NCBI RefSeq assembly: GCF_036898095.1
Contig: NC_090751.1
Coordinates: 51,612,448-51,676,447 of the forward strand
Reading direction: 5' to 3'
From: Palaemon carinicauda
Taxonomy: Eukaryota; Arthropoda; Malacostraca; Decapoda; Palaemonidae
Length of the DNA stretch: 64,000 bases
Shown here: positions 22,864 through 31,933 of the stretch, piece by piece
Layout of the letters: every line of letters begins with the position of its first letter
How positions within the stretch are numbered: position 1 is the stretch's first letter
Notes under the pieces: model-generated
The model's database searches: none
Told to the model about the DNA's origin: nothing
Seen by the model: only the letters and a program-made list of their open reading frames with translations
Position numbers and translations under genes: made by a program

Positions 22864-23853
22864 CGATTTAGTCTTTGTTATAGTTATGTACACACCTCAG
22901 GAAGGTGCTCGTTTTAGACTATATCTTTATGTTTATTTGTTACGTTGTCGTTATTCTTCGTTCTTGGTTATTACAATTACTAAGAAAAAAGCAATCAATT
23001 TTATTATTTTTCTTATCATATTATTGTGTGATGTTGGTTTTTTATTATGTAACCTTGACAGCGTGAGCATAGAGTGCTCGTTTTCTGTTTCTACAGTTAC
23101 GAGTTACCCCTTCTCTCGTTTTCTTTATTAAGCTCGAGTAAGGGAGGTGGATTTCCTGTTTTCCGTTTTATACGATCAAGAGTTATTCCTGCCTCCTTTT
23201 ATTCTCCGAGTTGATGATATTACGTTTAATGATATTCACGTTTTATTGATGTGGTTACTGTTAATATAGCTAGCACTATTAATAGGTTACGTTAGTGTAT
23301 GAGTTATTAGTTGGGGTCGCTTTAAGCCGACACCCTTAGCTCCGTCTTGAGTTATACTCCGCTATAATGGATACTCATTGGGTGAGAACTAGTCAGGTAT
23401 TTGGAGTGCAACGGTGAAATCCGGCACTCAGACTCCGGCTGCGGCCTTTTGCACACGAACCTTTGTCATGATTGATCACAATTACATTATTACGGTCCCT
23501 TTTTTCATCGAATCTCTGGCTTCACTGGAGATAACACAGACATTCAGCATTGAGGTTAATGTTATCGTACCGCTGAGGGTCACGATATCACAATGACGGG
23601 CCTTTGTCACCGGATCTCCGGTACAAACAGAGATCAATCAGACGATCAGAACCGGAGTTAACAATTTGATACCGATGAAGTTTATAGTTTCATGTTACGT
23701 GGTTACTGGTTATTAATATATTTTCTTAATATATTAATTTGTTAGCTAATATTTTACTCAAACATAATTAAAATTAATTGTTTTCTGTGGATTCACATGT
23801 CACTGACCAGAATCTCAAGAAACATCCAGACTCATGTCTTCTTTCTTTTACAG
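22864..23853. other. DIRS1 AT-rich leader, putative intron
   Basis: AT-rich, no long frame. It ends in a strong acceptor-like tract (TTTCTTTTACAG, 23842-23853). Related to 30595-31634 of DIRS2. The pyrimidine run differs in length by one base between the copies, which would break a reading frame but not a splice acceptor. Confidence 0.45.
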
Positions 23854-24042
23854 AAAGTCCGCTGCGCTGCCAAGGGCTGCTCCGCTGCCTTTACTGATCC
23901 CATGGGCCATGATCTATGCCGGTCCCATGCACATTGCGCCATATCCTTCTCTCGGGAACCGGGACAAGCCCCCTACATGGTATGGTTCCCGGAGTCATTC
24001 ATGCTCTGCTATGAGCTGTCATCCCTACTCCTGAGCGAGGAG
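23854..24042 (+). CDS. DIRS1 gag, cysteine-rich exon (predicted)
   Basis: The exon reads KVRCAAKGCSAAF, then a Gly-His-Asp-Leu-Cys and His-x2-Cys cluster. This is likely a zinc-binding module analogous to the Cys-rich N-termini of other DIRS gag proteins here (17573-17076). Its acceptor is CAG at 23851-23853 and its donor GTAAGT starts at 24043. Phase 0 is kept: the last codon GAG (24040-24042) joins GCT at 24152. The true start codon is presumably in an upstream exon, which I could not place. Confidence 0.55.
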
Positions 24043-24151
24043 GTAAGTTGGTTCTAGTTTGTTCCTGTTAATATCCTTTGCGAGGAATTAATTGGTCTTT
24101 ATATATTTACATCGATTATTGCTTCATCATTAATCCCCTCTCCTGTTTCAG
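24043..24151 (+). other. Predicted intron in DIRS1 gag (109 bp)
   Basis: GAG|GTAAGT donor and TCCTGTTTCAG| acceptor. The intron contains stops in the gag frame. Removal joins two frames in phase 0. DIRS2 has the equivalent at 31824-31933 (GTGAGT...TTTCAG, 110 bp). Confidence 0.7.
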
Positions 24152-26152
24152 GCTGATGATGAATCTCTCCGGGAGGCAAGAGCTACTCTCCGTCCTTGGG
24201 TGTCAGGTTTTGGGAGGAATGCGCCGTCTGGCACACCCTATCTCCTTGATGGAGACATGGCTTCTCGCCTATTCCCAGGCTCTACTACTGCAGCAGTTCC
24301 ACCGGAGACAGCGGCCCCGTTAATTGAGGCGGTTAGAGCAACCATTCTAATGGAGGAAGAGGTTTTATTGACGGAGGACGCGTCCTTTCTAGATCTGGAC
24401 GACGAACCCATGGATGAGCAGGTAGGTGGTGATGAGTTGGTGGACCCCCTTTCATCCCGCACTCCTTCCTCTACTGCTTCCTTTCACAGCTTTGATAAAC
24501 CTACGGCTTCTCCTCGAGGTCCCTCTGTTCCTGTGCGACCCAAGGTGAAGCCACTACGTACCTTTAAGCCTTCAGCTTTGCCATTATCAGTGTCACCAGT
24601 CCCGGGACCCTCAAAGGATCCTGATGTTCATATTACTGTACCTAAAACCGTGACTCCTAAAAAGACGAAGTCCGCTAAGTCCAGGGCTTCGTCAGCGGAT
24701 CGGGCTCGGGAGCCCGCCTTATCCGCCACCATGGTCAGGGATATTGTGAAAGAGCAGATACAACAGCATCTACAACAACATTCTAGGACAGACCAAGGAG
24801 CTATGACGGAGCTCAAAGATATGGTGGCGAGTCTGATCCGTTCCGGAACTCAGATGCCTCCTCCTTCAGATCCAGAAGCATCGAAGTTAACCCCCTTCGA
24901 TAAAAACAACCCTTGGAGGTTTGCCTTACATGCTCCATATATAGATGGTGCCATAACTCTGGAGGGCATAGACACCCGCCCTCTAGAGGACCTAGAATTT
25001 TACCCTCCGGGACTAGAATTCCCATTCAATGGCTTCATCCGATTGAAAGAACATGCCTTGGTTAGGTTAGACAAGGTACCGAAGGAAACGGTAATATTCC
25101 CTAAAGAGCAGGCCCAAGCTTTCTGGGCCAGGACGTTGTCAGACTGGGGGTGCACTAATTCCAAGCTCACCCCACACAAAGGAGCCTACACCATATTTAC
25201 AGCTTCTCCAGTTATTACCTTGCCTATTACAGATAAAGTGGCAGCTCTTACTTTTCAGGCTATCAAAGAAGGTTCTGCCATGCCGGCTCTTAAAGAGACG
25301 GATCCCACCTCCATGCTCATTCCGAGTACCGTTACTATCTGGGATGATGCCCCCGCTACTTTCACAGTAGGGAAGTTAGACCCAGACTGTGCCTCTAATC
25401 TGTTCTCCGTGAAGCTTCCTAAATTACCGGAAAACCTTCTCAAGACTGAGTTTGAGGCACGGAATAGGTTAGCTAGGTCTCTCCACTCCATTACCTCCGT
25501 GGAGTCTCTAGCCTCGCTTTATCCGACTGAGACTTTGTTCTGGGTATTCACAAAGAACCTGTCTCTGTCCTTCCAAATCGACCTACATGAGTTTTGTTCG
25601 GCTCGGGTTAGTTGCAGGAAACACGTTCTATCTGAGGCCTCGATCAGGCATGAACCGAAAAGACTGATAGCTTCCCCCTGCTGGGGTAAGAACCTTTTTC
25701 CTCAGGAGGAGGTGAACAAGGTTCTACAAGACGCTGCGAGAGCAAACCAAAATTTGCAAGCGAGGCGGGGCCTCACTGCCAAAAGGAGGGTTTAAGTTCA
25801 AAAGCAAACCTTCTTCAGGAAGAAACAGAGGTTTGCCCCTTACAAGACGAGCCGAGGTCACTACCATCAATCGTCTGTTACCCACTCGTCTTCACAGTCT
25901 CCCGCTGCTTCGTCTCCTCTACAACCGAAGCACCCTCAACAGGTGATCTACCTCACTGCTCCCCCAGGTACCCAACCCAACCCCGTTTGGATGCCCTTAC
26001 CCGCATACAACCCTAGCTACGAACCCTCAGGTCCCTTTCGTGGACACCAGAGAGGTAGCTACAGGGGTAGAGGACAGTTCCGTCAACGAGGCGGAACTAG
26101 GACAAGGGGTTCTCGAGGAGGGAAGGGACCTAGATTCACTCCCTCGCAATGA
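24152..26152 (+). pseudogene. DIRS1 gag, main exon with premature stop
   Basis: The frame begins ADDESLRE and runs to TAA at 25793-25795 where DIRS2 has GAA. The same frame then continues to TGA at 26150-26152. N-terminal part: acidic and Pro/Ser-rich (about residues 1-170). Middle: a coiled-coil-like region with VKEQIQQHLQQ (about residue 200), then a conserved block including GFIRLKEHALVRLDKVPKET. C-terminal: basic and Gly/Arg-rich (GHQRGSYRGRGQFRQRGG), suited to nucleic-acid binding. From about 24,905 to 25,400 the DNA is nearly identical to DIRS2 although the 5' parts differ clearly. The product would be the structural protein of the particle. Confidence 0.75.
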
Positions 26153-26154
26153 TA

Positions 26155-28051
26155 TAGTCCCGGTAGGGGGGGAGACTTTACCACTTTCGAGACCATTGGA
26201 CCTTCAGTCCGTGGGCTCACAGCATAGTCTCCAAAGGCTTGGGGTGGAAATGGTCACAAGGTTCTCCTCCTCCACCAGTGGCCTTCTTCCAGAAACCCAC
26301 TACCATACTGAGAGAGTACACCACAGAGTTACTAAAAAAAAAAGCAATCAAACGGGTTCGATCGCTGAAGTTCCAAGGCCGCCTGTTCACAGTTCCGAAG
26401 AAAGGCTCGTCGGCATTGAGAGTGGTCCTGGACTTGTCAAAGCTAAATTCTTACATCCTCTGTGACAGGTTCCGGATGTTGACCATCTCTCAGGTACGGA
26501 CCTTACTTCCCCGTGGGGCCGTCACCACCTCTATCGATCTTACTGACGCCTATTATCAAGTACTAATAGCTCGAAACTTCTCTCCTTACCTAGGTTTCCG
26601 TCTAGGCAGGAAAGCCTTTGCGTTCAAAGTCATGCCCTTCGGCCTCAACATTGCACCCAGGATATTCACGAAACTGGGAGAGACAGTGTTAGAACAACTC
26701 AGGAACCAAGGGATTCAGATCGTTGCTTATCTGGACGATTGGCTCATTTGGGCTCGGTCGGCCCTGGAATGCAACAGAGCTACGAAGAAAGTACTTCGTT
26801 TTCTCGCCAACCTGGGATTTCGGGTCAATCTCCGAAAATCCCGCCTACTACCATCAGACCGCTTCGAATGGTTAGGCATACAGTGGGACCTTGCATAGCA
26901 CAAGCTGTCTCTACCTCCCAAAAAGGTAAGAGAAATAGCTTCCAAGATCAAGAATTTTCTCAAACACAAACAGGTGTCCAGAAGAGCCTTAGAAAGAATC
27001 CTAGGCCTTCTTCAATTCGCTTCAGTAACAGATCGACTATTGAAAGCCAAACTCAAAGACATCAATCGAGTTTGGAGAAAGAGAGCCACAGTACCTTTAA
27101 GAGACAAGGTCTCAAAGATCCCCTCTGTCTTGAAAATGAGAGTACAGCCATGGTCCGAACCGAAGAACCTCTCCAAATCGGTTCCTCTTCAATTCCCACC
27201 CCCACAAGTGACAATTCATACAGACGTGTCTCTGAGTGGATGGGGGGGGGGTTACTACGAACATCAGATGTTTCAGGGCTCTTGGTCACCCGCCATGAAA
27301 CACTTCCATATCAATGTTCTCGAAGCCATGGCAGTGTTCTTGACCCTGAAGAGACTCTCTCCTCCGAGGTCGACCCACATCAGAGTAGTGCCAGACAGCA
27401 CAACCGTAGTACACTGCATCAACAGAGGAGGATCCAAGTCGCTCAACCTGAATCAGATCCTGGTCACTATCTTCGCCTTGGCAACAGAAAAGAACTGGTT
27501 CCTGTCAGCAACTCACCTAGCGGGAGTCCAGAATGTGATAGCGGACTCACTATCCAGGACGAAACCACTGAAATCAGAATGGTCTCTGGACATAATTTCA
27601 TTCCGGACTATCCAGGACGAAACCACTGAAATCAGAATGGTCTCTGGACATAATTTCATTCCGGTGGATACTCAGACTGGTTCCAGGCCTCCAGGTAGAT
27701 CTATTCGCAACTCAGATGAATCACAAACTTCCGTGTTATGTGACACCAAACATGGACCCTCAGGCCTATGCCATAGACGCATTAACCCTGGATTGGAACC
27801 ATTGGAGGAAGATTTACCTATTTCCACCAGTGAATCTTCTAATGAAAGTATTGCACAAACTACGCTCCTTCCGGGGGGCAGTGGCCTTAGTAGCACCTTA
27901 CTGGCCAAAGAGCAGTTGGTTTCCTCTCCTCCTCGAGTTGAAACTCCGACCCTTCCGGATTCCATTCCCCAAACTGACCAAAGTAATCCAAACACAGACT
28001 GTGTCAGATTCCTCAAGGATAGCCAAAACCCTAACTTTGTGGACTTCATGA
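26155..28051 (+). pseudogene. DIRS1 reverse transcriptase / RNase H
   Basis: RT frame 26239-26898 has VVLDLSKLNS, SIDLTDAYYQVLIARNF, FGLNIAPRIFTKLG and YLDDWLIWA (catalytic YLDD at 26728-26739). A TAG at 26896-26898 interrupts it. The same frame resumes with the thumb and an RNase H-like domain: HTDVSLSGWG (about 27216-27245), INVLEAMAVFLTL (about 27310-27350) and VVPDSTTVVHCINRGG (about 27385-27432). A 58-bp tandem duplication (27549-27606 repeated at 27607-27664) then shifts the frame. The true tail is in another frame, 27716-28051 (WPKSSWFPLLLEL). The 5' end is shifted relative to DIRS2 by one extra G near 26166. Confidence 0.82.
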
Positions 28052-28938
28052 AGTTTGCAGCTCATAAAGACGCAAACATTGACCCGGAAAACGTTCTCTT
28101 TATCGAAGCGGACAAAAGGGACTCGACAATTCGTCAATATGATTCGGCTGTTAAGAAATTAGCAGATTTCCTGGCAGCTAGCACTATAACCACCATCAAG
28201 TCAGCTTTGAAGAAGATCTTCCTTGTTGGGCTTAACATTAACCTGGCGGATTCCTATTTCTCATCTATTCCAAAAGCGTGTGCTAGGCTTCGGCCTTTGG
28301 ATCGGCCACAAAAAGTCTCTTGGCCTCTGAACAATGTCCTCAAACTTGCATCAGACACGGACAATGAGACCTGCTCTTATATCACTTTGCTTAGGAAGAC
28401 TCTATTTCTAACAGCTATGGCCTCAGGTGCTAGAATCTCAGAACTAGCAGCTCTCTCACGTAACCCGGAAAACATAGATTTCCTCCTTACAGGCGAAGTA
28501 CTGCTTTCTCCAGACAGAGCTTTCCTAGCTAAAAATGAGGACCCGCAAAATAGGTGGTCCCCTTGGAAGATTATCTCTCTTCCCCAGGATCCTTCGCTGT
28601 GTCCAGTCACTACTCTCAGGACCTTTTTAGCTAGATCTGCCACCCGCTCGTCTGGCCCCTTATTTATCAGGGAACAAGGGGGTACTATGACCATTCAAAG
28701 TATCAGAAAACAAATCCTCTACATCATTAAACATGCTAACCCGGAATCATTTCCCCATGCTCATGATATACGGTCAATAGCTACCTCTATCAATTACTTC
28801 CAGAACATGGACTTTGATGACCTTAAAAAATATACGGGTTGGAAATCTCCTATGGTTTTCAAACGCCACTATCGAAAGAACTTACGGGCCCTTAAATACC
28901 CTACGGTTGCAGCGGGGAGTCTTATCTCTCCCCATTAA
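28052..28938 (+). pseudogene. DIRS1 tyrosine recombinase with N-domain deletion
   Basis: YR reads STIRQYDSAVKKLADF and then lacks 25 codons present in DIRS2 (an in-frame 75-bp deletion after about 28170). This removes a helix-rich part of the core-binding domain. The catalytic set is complete: Arg in SGARISELAALS (AGA 28432-28434), HDIR (His 28762-28764, Arg 28771-28773), Trp-Lys in YTGWKSPMVFKRHY, and nucleophilic Tyr 28870-28872. It ends at TAA 28936-28938. Because of the upstream 58-bp duplication it is fused in frame to RNase H (open 26974-28938), an artefact of this copy. Its function in the family is integration of circular DNA without DDE integrase. Confidence 0.82.
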
Positions 28939-29310
28939 ACTCTGATTATTTCTTTATTCCATCTCTTCTCTCCTCCCTCCTACCCACCTCTCATACCACG
29001 TCGCCACTCTCCTGGGTGGTTCGTTAGCCCTAAGTTATTTACCATGTTTAATTCCTATGATTTAACTGTTATTGTAATTACCATTCCTTTGATGTTTAGA
29101 TATGCTTAGACATGTAAGATTGATACCTTTTGCGACTGGACACTCAGGTGATTCCTTGTCTTCATATTATTTTAGCCTTACGTCCCCTATGTCTTTGGCT
29201 AGTTTGTAATTTTATGTTTACTTACAGTATTATATTATTGGCTTACATGGTGTTTGTTTTCTCCTTATTATGTTATTATTGTATTGGGCTTAGAAGGCAT
29301 TCTCTGGTAC
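28939..29310. other. DIRS1 3' non-coding region
   Basis: T-rich, no coding potential recognised. It lies between the YR stop and the ICR. Confidence 0.6.
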
Positions 29311-29405
29311 ATTTTCACCGGCCGTCACAGGCCGCCCCAGAAAAGGGATTTTGACGAAGGAAAAATCTATTTCTGGGAAGAGGCCTGTGACACCCAGTGA
29401 AATCC
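29311..29405. repeat. DIRS1 internal complementary region
   Basis: The first half (29311-29342, CACCGGCCGTCACAGGCCGC) is the reverse complement of the left outer end at 22175-22210. The second half (29343-29405, including GGAAAAATCTATTTCTGGGA) is the reverse complement of the right outer end at 29725-29788. They meet at CCCCAG-AAA-AGGG. This is the circle-junction template typical of DIRS elements. Confidence 0.92.
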
Positions 29406-29461
29406 TTCCCGGTTTTGGTACGGACCCACCCTCTTTTTTCCTTGCCAAGCCATATGTTCTT

Positions 29462-29788
29462 GCAGAAGGATGTCCTAGAGGGCGCGCGTGGTAGGTGTCG
29501 GTGGGGTAGTCCAACTGTGTTCTCTAGGGCCTGTCACGGCCCTCCCCATTGATGAAGGGATTATCTAAATGGAAGACAGCCTGTGAATAGTGGTTTTCAC
29601 ACGCCCTTCTTAAATACACGACACCCACAAGGTGATCGCGCGAGGGTTGTAACCTCTGCATTCCATGCTTTTATCTTTCTCTAGTATATTTGGAAGATTT
29701 ATATTAGAAAAGTGTAAAGAAGGACCTTTTCACCGGGCGTCACAGGCCTCTTCCCAGAAATGGATTTTTCCTTCATCAAAATTCCTTT
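29462..29788. repeat. DIRS1 right inverted terminal repeat
   Basis: The inverted counterpart of 22178-22470, running from GCAGAAGGATGTCCTAGAGG to the CCTCTTCCCAGAAATGGATT outer end. The element ends within the T run at about 29788. Confidence 0.9.
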
Positions 29789-29904
29789 TTTAAACATTTA
29801 AACTTACCCGCTGGTTATATAACAATAGCTGGTTGACACCCTTGGTGGAGGGTCAGAGACAGCAACATTGTTGGAATTTCACTCGTGTTAAATAAAAACA
29901 AGCT
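29787..29904 (-). repeat. DIRS A internal complementary region, second half, and spacer
   Basis: TTTAAACATTTAAACTTACC at 29789-29808 is the reverse complement of the DIRS A right outer end (42160-42188). It continues to 29830 as GCTGGTTATATAACAAT. The next 75 bases belong to DIRS A and end where DIRS2 begins. Confidence 0.85.
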
Positions 29905-29907
29905 TTT

Positions 29908-30202
29908 CTGGAGCGGCCTGTGACGGCCGGTGAGAAAGGTCCTTCCTTATACCTTTCCTAATATAAATCTTCCAAATATACTAGAGAAAGATAAAAGCAT
30001 GGAATGCAGAGGTTACAACCCTCGCGCGAACACCTTGTAGGTGTCGTGTATTAAACAAAGGCGTGTGAAAAACCACTATTCACAGGTTGTCTTCCATTTA
30101 GATAATCCCTTCATCAATGGGGAGGGCCGTGACAGGCCCTAGAGAACATAGTTGAACTCCCCAACGACACCTACCACGCGCGCCCTCTAGGACATCCTTC
30201 TG
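29908..30202. repeat. DIRS2 left inverted terminal repeat
   Basis: It begins CTGGAGCGGCCTGTGACGGC. It is inverted at 37255-37560 over about 290 bp; the same layout as DIRS1. Confidence 0.9.
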
Positions 30203-30273
30203 ATTTTGGACTTGCAAACAAGTCGAGTTTTTTGGGCACAGTGTTTTTTCGAAGAGTTTCTCGTTATTTCAAC

Positions 30274-30594
30274 ATGACTGACGTTGCTACTTCACCCTTA
30301 CCAATGTTAAGTACCATAGTTTGTTTTGGCAGCTTTTGGCAGTACCGGGCATTTGTTCTGTTTCCAATATGGTGGTTTTTAGTTTTGGAAGCGATTGTCC
30401 TGCCGAGGTATCGGCAGCCATTTTTGGTTATGTTCGCTTCGGTAAATTTTCTAGTTATTTTTGCCCATCTGGTACTCTGTCACCTAGGTTATATCACTTA
30501 CGTTTTATGGCCTTTTGTGTTATCATTAATTATTATTAGTTTTTACTATGGTATTTATTTGCTTGCAAGTCGAATTTGGACCTACGAAGAATAG
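30274..30594 (+). CDS. Small hydrophobic reading frame in DIRS2 leader (uncertain)
   Basis: 107 codons, MTDVATSPLPMLS to IWTYEE, with three to four hydrophobic stretches. No recognised family. It is the uninterrupted version of 22543-22863 in DIRS1. An ATG 42 bases upstream in frame (30232) is also possible. Differences between copies mostly change residues, which argues against selection, so this may not be a gene. An alternative is that only the first dozen codons form an upstream gag exon: a GTTAAGT donor-like string follows MTDVATSPLP in both copies. Confidence 0.3.
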   Translation: MTDVATSPLPMLSTIVCFGSFWQYRAFVLFPIWWFLVLEAIVLPRYRQPFLVMFASVNFLVIFAHLVLCHLGYITYVLWPFVLSLIIISFYYGIYLLASRIWTYEE

Positions 30595-31634
30595 CGATTT
30601 AAAGAATAGCGGTTTAAAGTATAGCGATTTAAAGTTTAGCGATTTAGTCTGTTAGTTTGTACTCGCCTCAGGAGGGTTCGATTTAGACTATATCCTTGTT
30701 TATTTGTTACGTTGTCGTTATTCTTCGTTATTACAATTACTAAGAAAAAGCAATCAATTTTATTAATTTTCTTATTTTATTGTGTGATGTTAGTTTTTTA
30801 TTATGTAACCTTGAGAGCGAAAGCATAGAGTGCTCGTTTCCTGTTCTACAGATATGAGTTATCCCTTCTCTCGTTTTCTTTGTTAGCCTGAGTAAGAGAG
30901 GTGAATTTCCCGTTCTCCGTTTTTATACAATCACGAGTTATTCAGGCCTCCTCTTCGTATCAGAGTTGATGATAGTACGTTTAATATTATAAACGATTTA
31001 TTGATGTGGTTACTGTTAATATAGCTAACACTATTAATAGGTACGTTAGTGTATGAGTCATTAATTGGGGTCGTTTTATACCGACACCCTTAGCTCCACC
31101 TTGAGTTATGCTTAGCTCCGCTTTGAGTTATGCTCCGCTATAATGGATACTCATTGGGTGAGAACTAGTTATCGTACCGGAGCAGATTTTTGGAGTGCAA
31201 CGGTGAAATCCGGCACTCGGACTCCGGCTGAAGCCTTTAACACACGAACCTTGGTCATGTTTGATCACAATTACACCGTTACGGCCCCCTTTTTCATCGT
31301 ATCTCCGGCTTCACTGGAGATAACACATTCATTGAGGTTAATGTTATCGTACCGGAGACGGTCACGATATCACGATGACGGGCCTTTGTTACCGGATCTC
31401 CGGTACAAACAGAGATCAAGCAGACGTCCAGAACCGGAGTTAACAATGTGATACCGATGAAGATTAGAGATTCATGTTACGTGGTTACTGGTTTCTAATA
31501 TAATTTCTTAATTTATTTAAGGTGTTAGCTACTACCATACTCACACATAATTAAGATTTAAGTGTTTCTGATTCATATGTCACTGACCAGAATCTCAAGG
31601 AACATCCAGACTTATGTCTTCTTTCTTTTTACAG
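30595..31634. other. DIRS2 AT-rich leader, putative intron
   Basis: It contains a short tandem repeat of AATAGCGATTTAAAG-type units at 30591-30650 and ends in the acceptor tract TTTCTTTTTACAG (31622-31634). No coding pattern was seen. Confidence 0.45.
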
Positions 31635-31823
31635 AAAGTCCGCTGCGCTGCCAGGGGCTGCTCCGCTGCCTTTACTGATACCATGGGCCATGATCTATGC
31701 CGGGCCCATGCCCATTGCGCCATATCCTTCTCTCGGGAACCGGGACAAGCCCCCTATACGATATGGTTTCCGGAGTCATGCATGCTCTGCTATGAGCTGT
31801 CAGCCCTACTCCTGAGCGAGGAG
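31635..31823 (+). CDS. DIRS2 gag, cysteine-rich exon (predicted)
   Basis: KVRCAARGCSAAF followed by a GHDLC and AHAHC cluster, a probable zinc-binding module. It ends with GAG (31821-31823) at a GTGAGT donor. The phase matches the exon at 31934. An ATG at 31614 in the same frame would include the splice acceptor and may be fortuitous, since in DIRS1 the corresponding ATG is out of frame. Confidence 0.55.
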
Positions 31824-31933
31824 GTGAGTTAGTTCTAGTTTGTTCCTGTTAATATCCTTTGCAAAGAATTAATTGCTCTTTATATATTGACATCAGTTTT
31901 GGCTTCATCATTAATTCCCCTCTCCTCTTTCAG
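31824..31933 (+). other. Predicted intron in DIRS2 gag (110 bp)
   Basis: GAG|GTGAGT donor and CTCCTCTTTCAG| acceptor. Equivalent position and phase to 24043-24151 in DIRS1. Confidence 0.7.

Larger units (their letters stand above)
22175..29788 (+). mobile_element. DIRS-type retrotransposon ('DIRS1'), plus strand
   Basis: A 7.6-kb element has about 295-bp inverted terminal repeats (22178-22470 and 29462-29770), an ICR (29311-29405), gag with a spliced-looking intron, RT/RNase H and YR. It is close kin to DIRS2 at 29905-37581: same family, with almost identical gag centre and RT. It is inserted exactly at the joint of the DIRS A ICR. Inactivating changes are a stop in gag (25793), a 7-base G run frameshift at about 26166, TAG in RT (26896), a 58-bp duplication in RNase H (27549-27664) and a 75-bp deletion in YR. 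The YR catalytic residues are all present. Confidence 0.9.
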
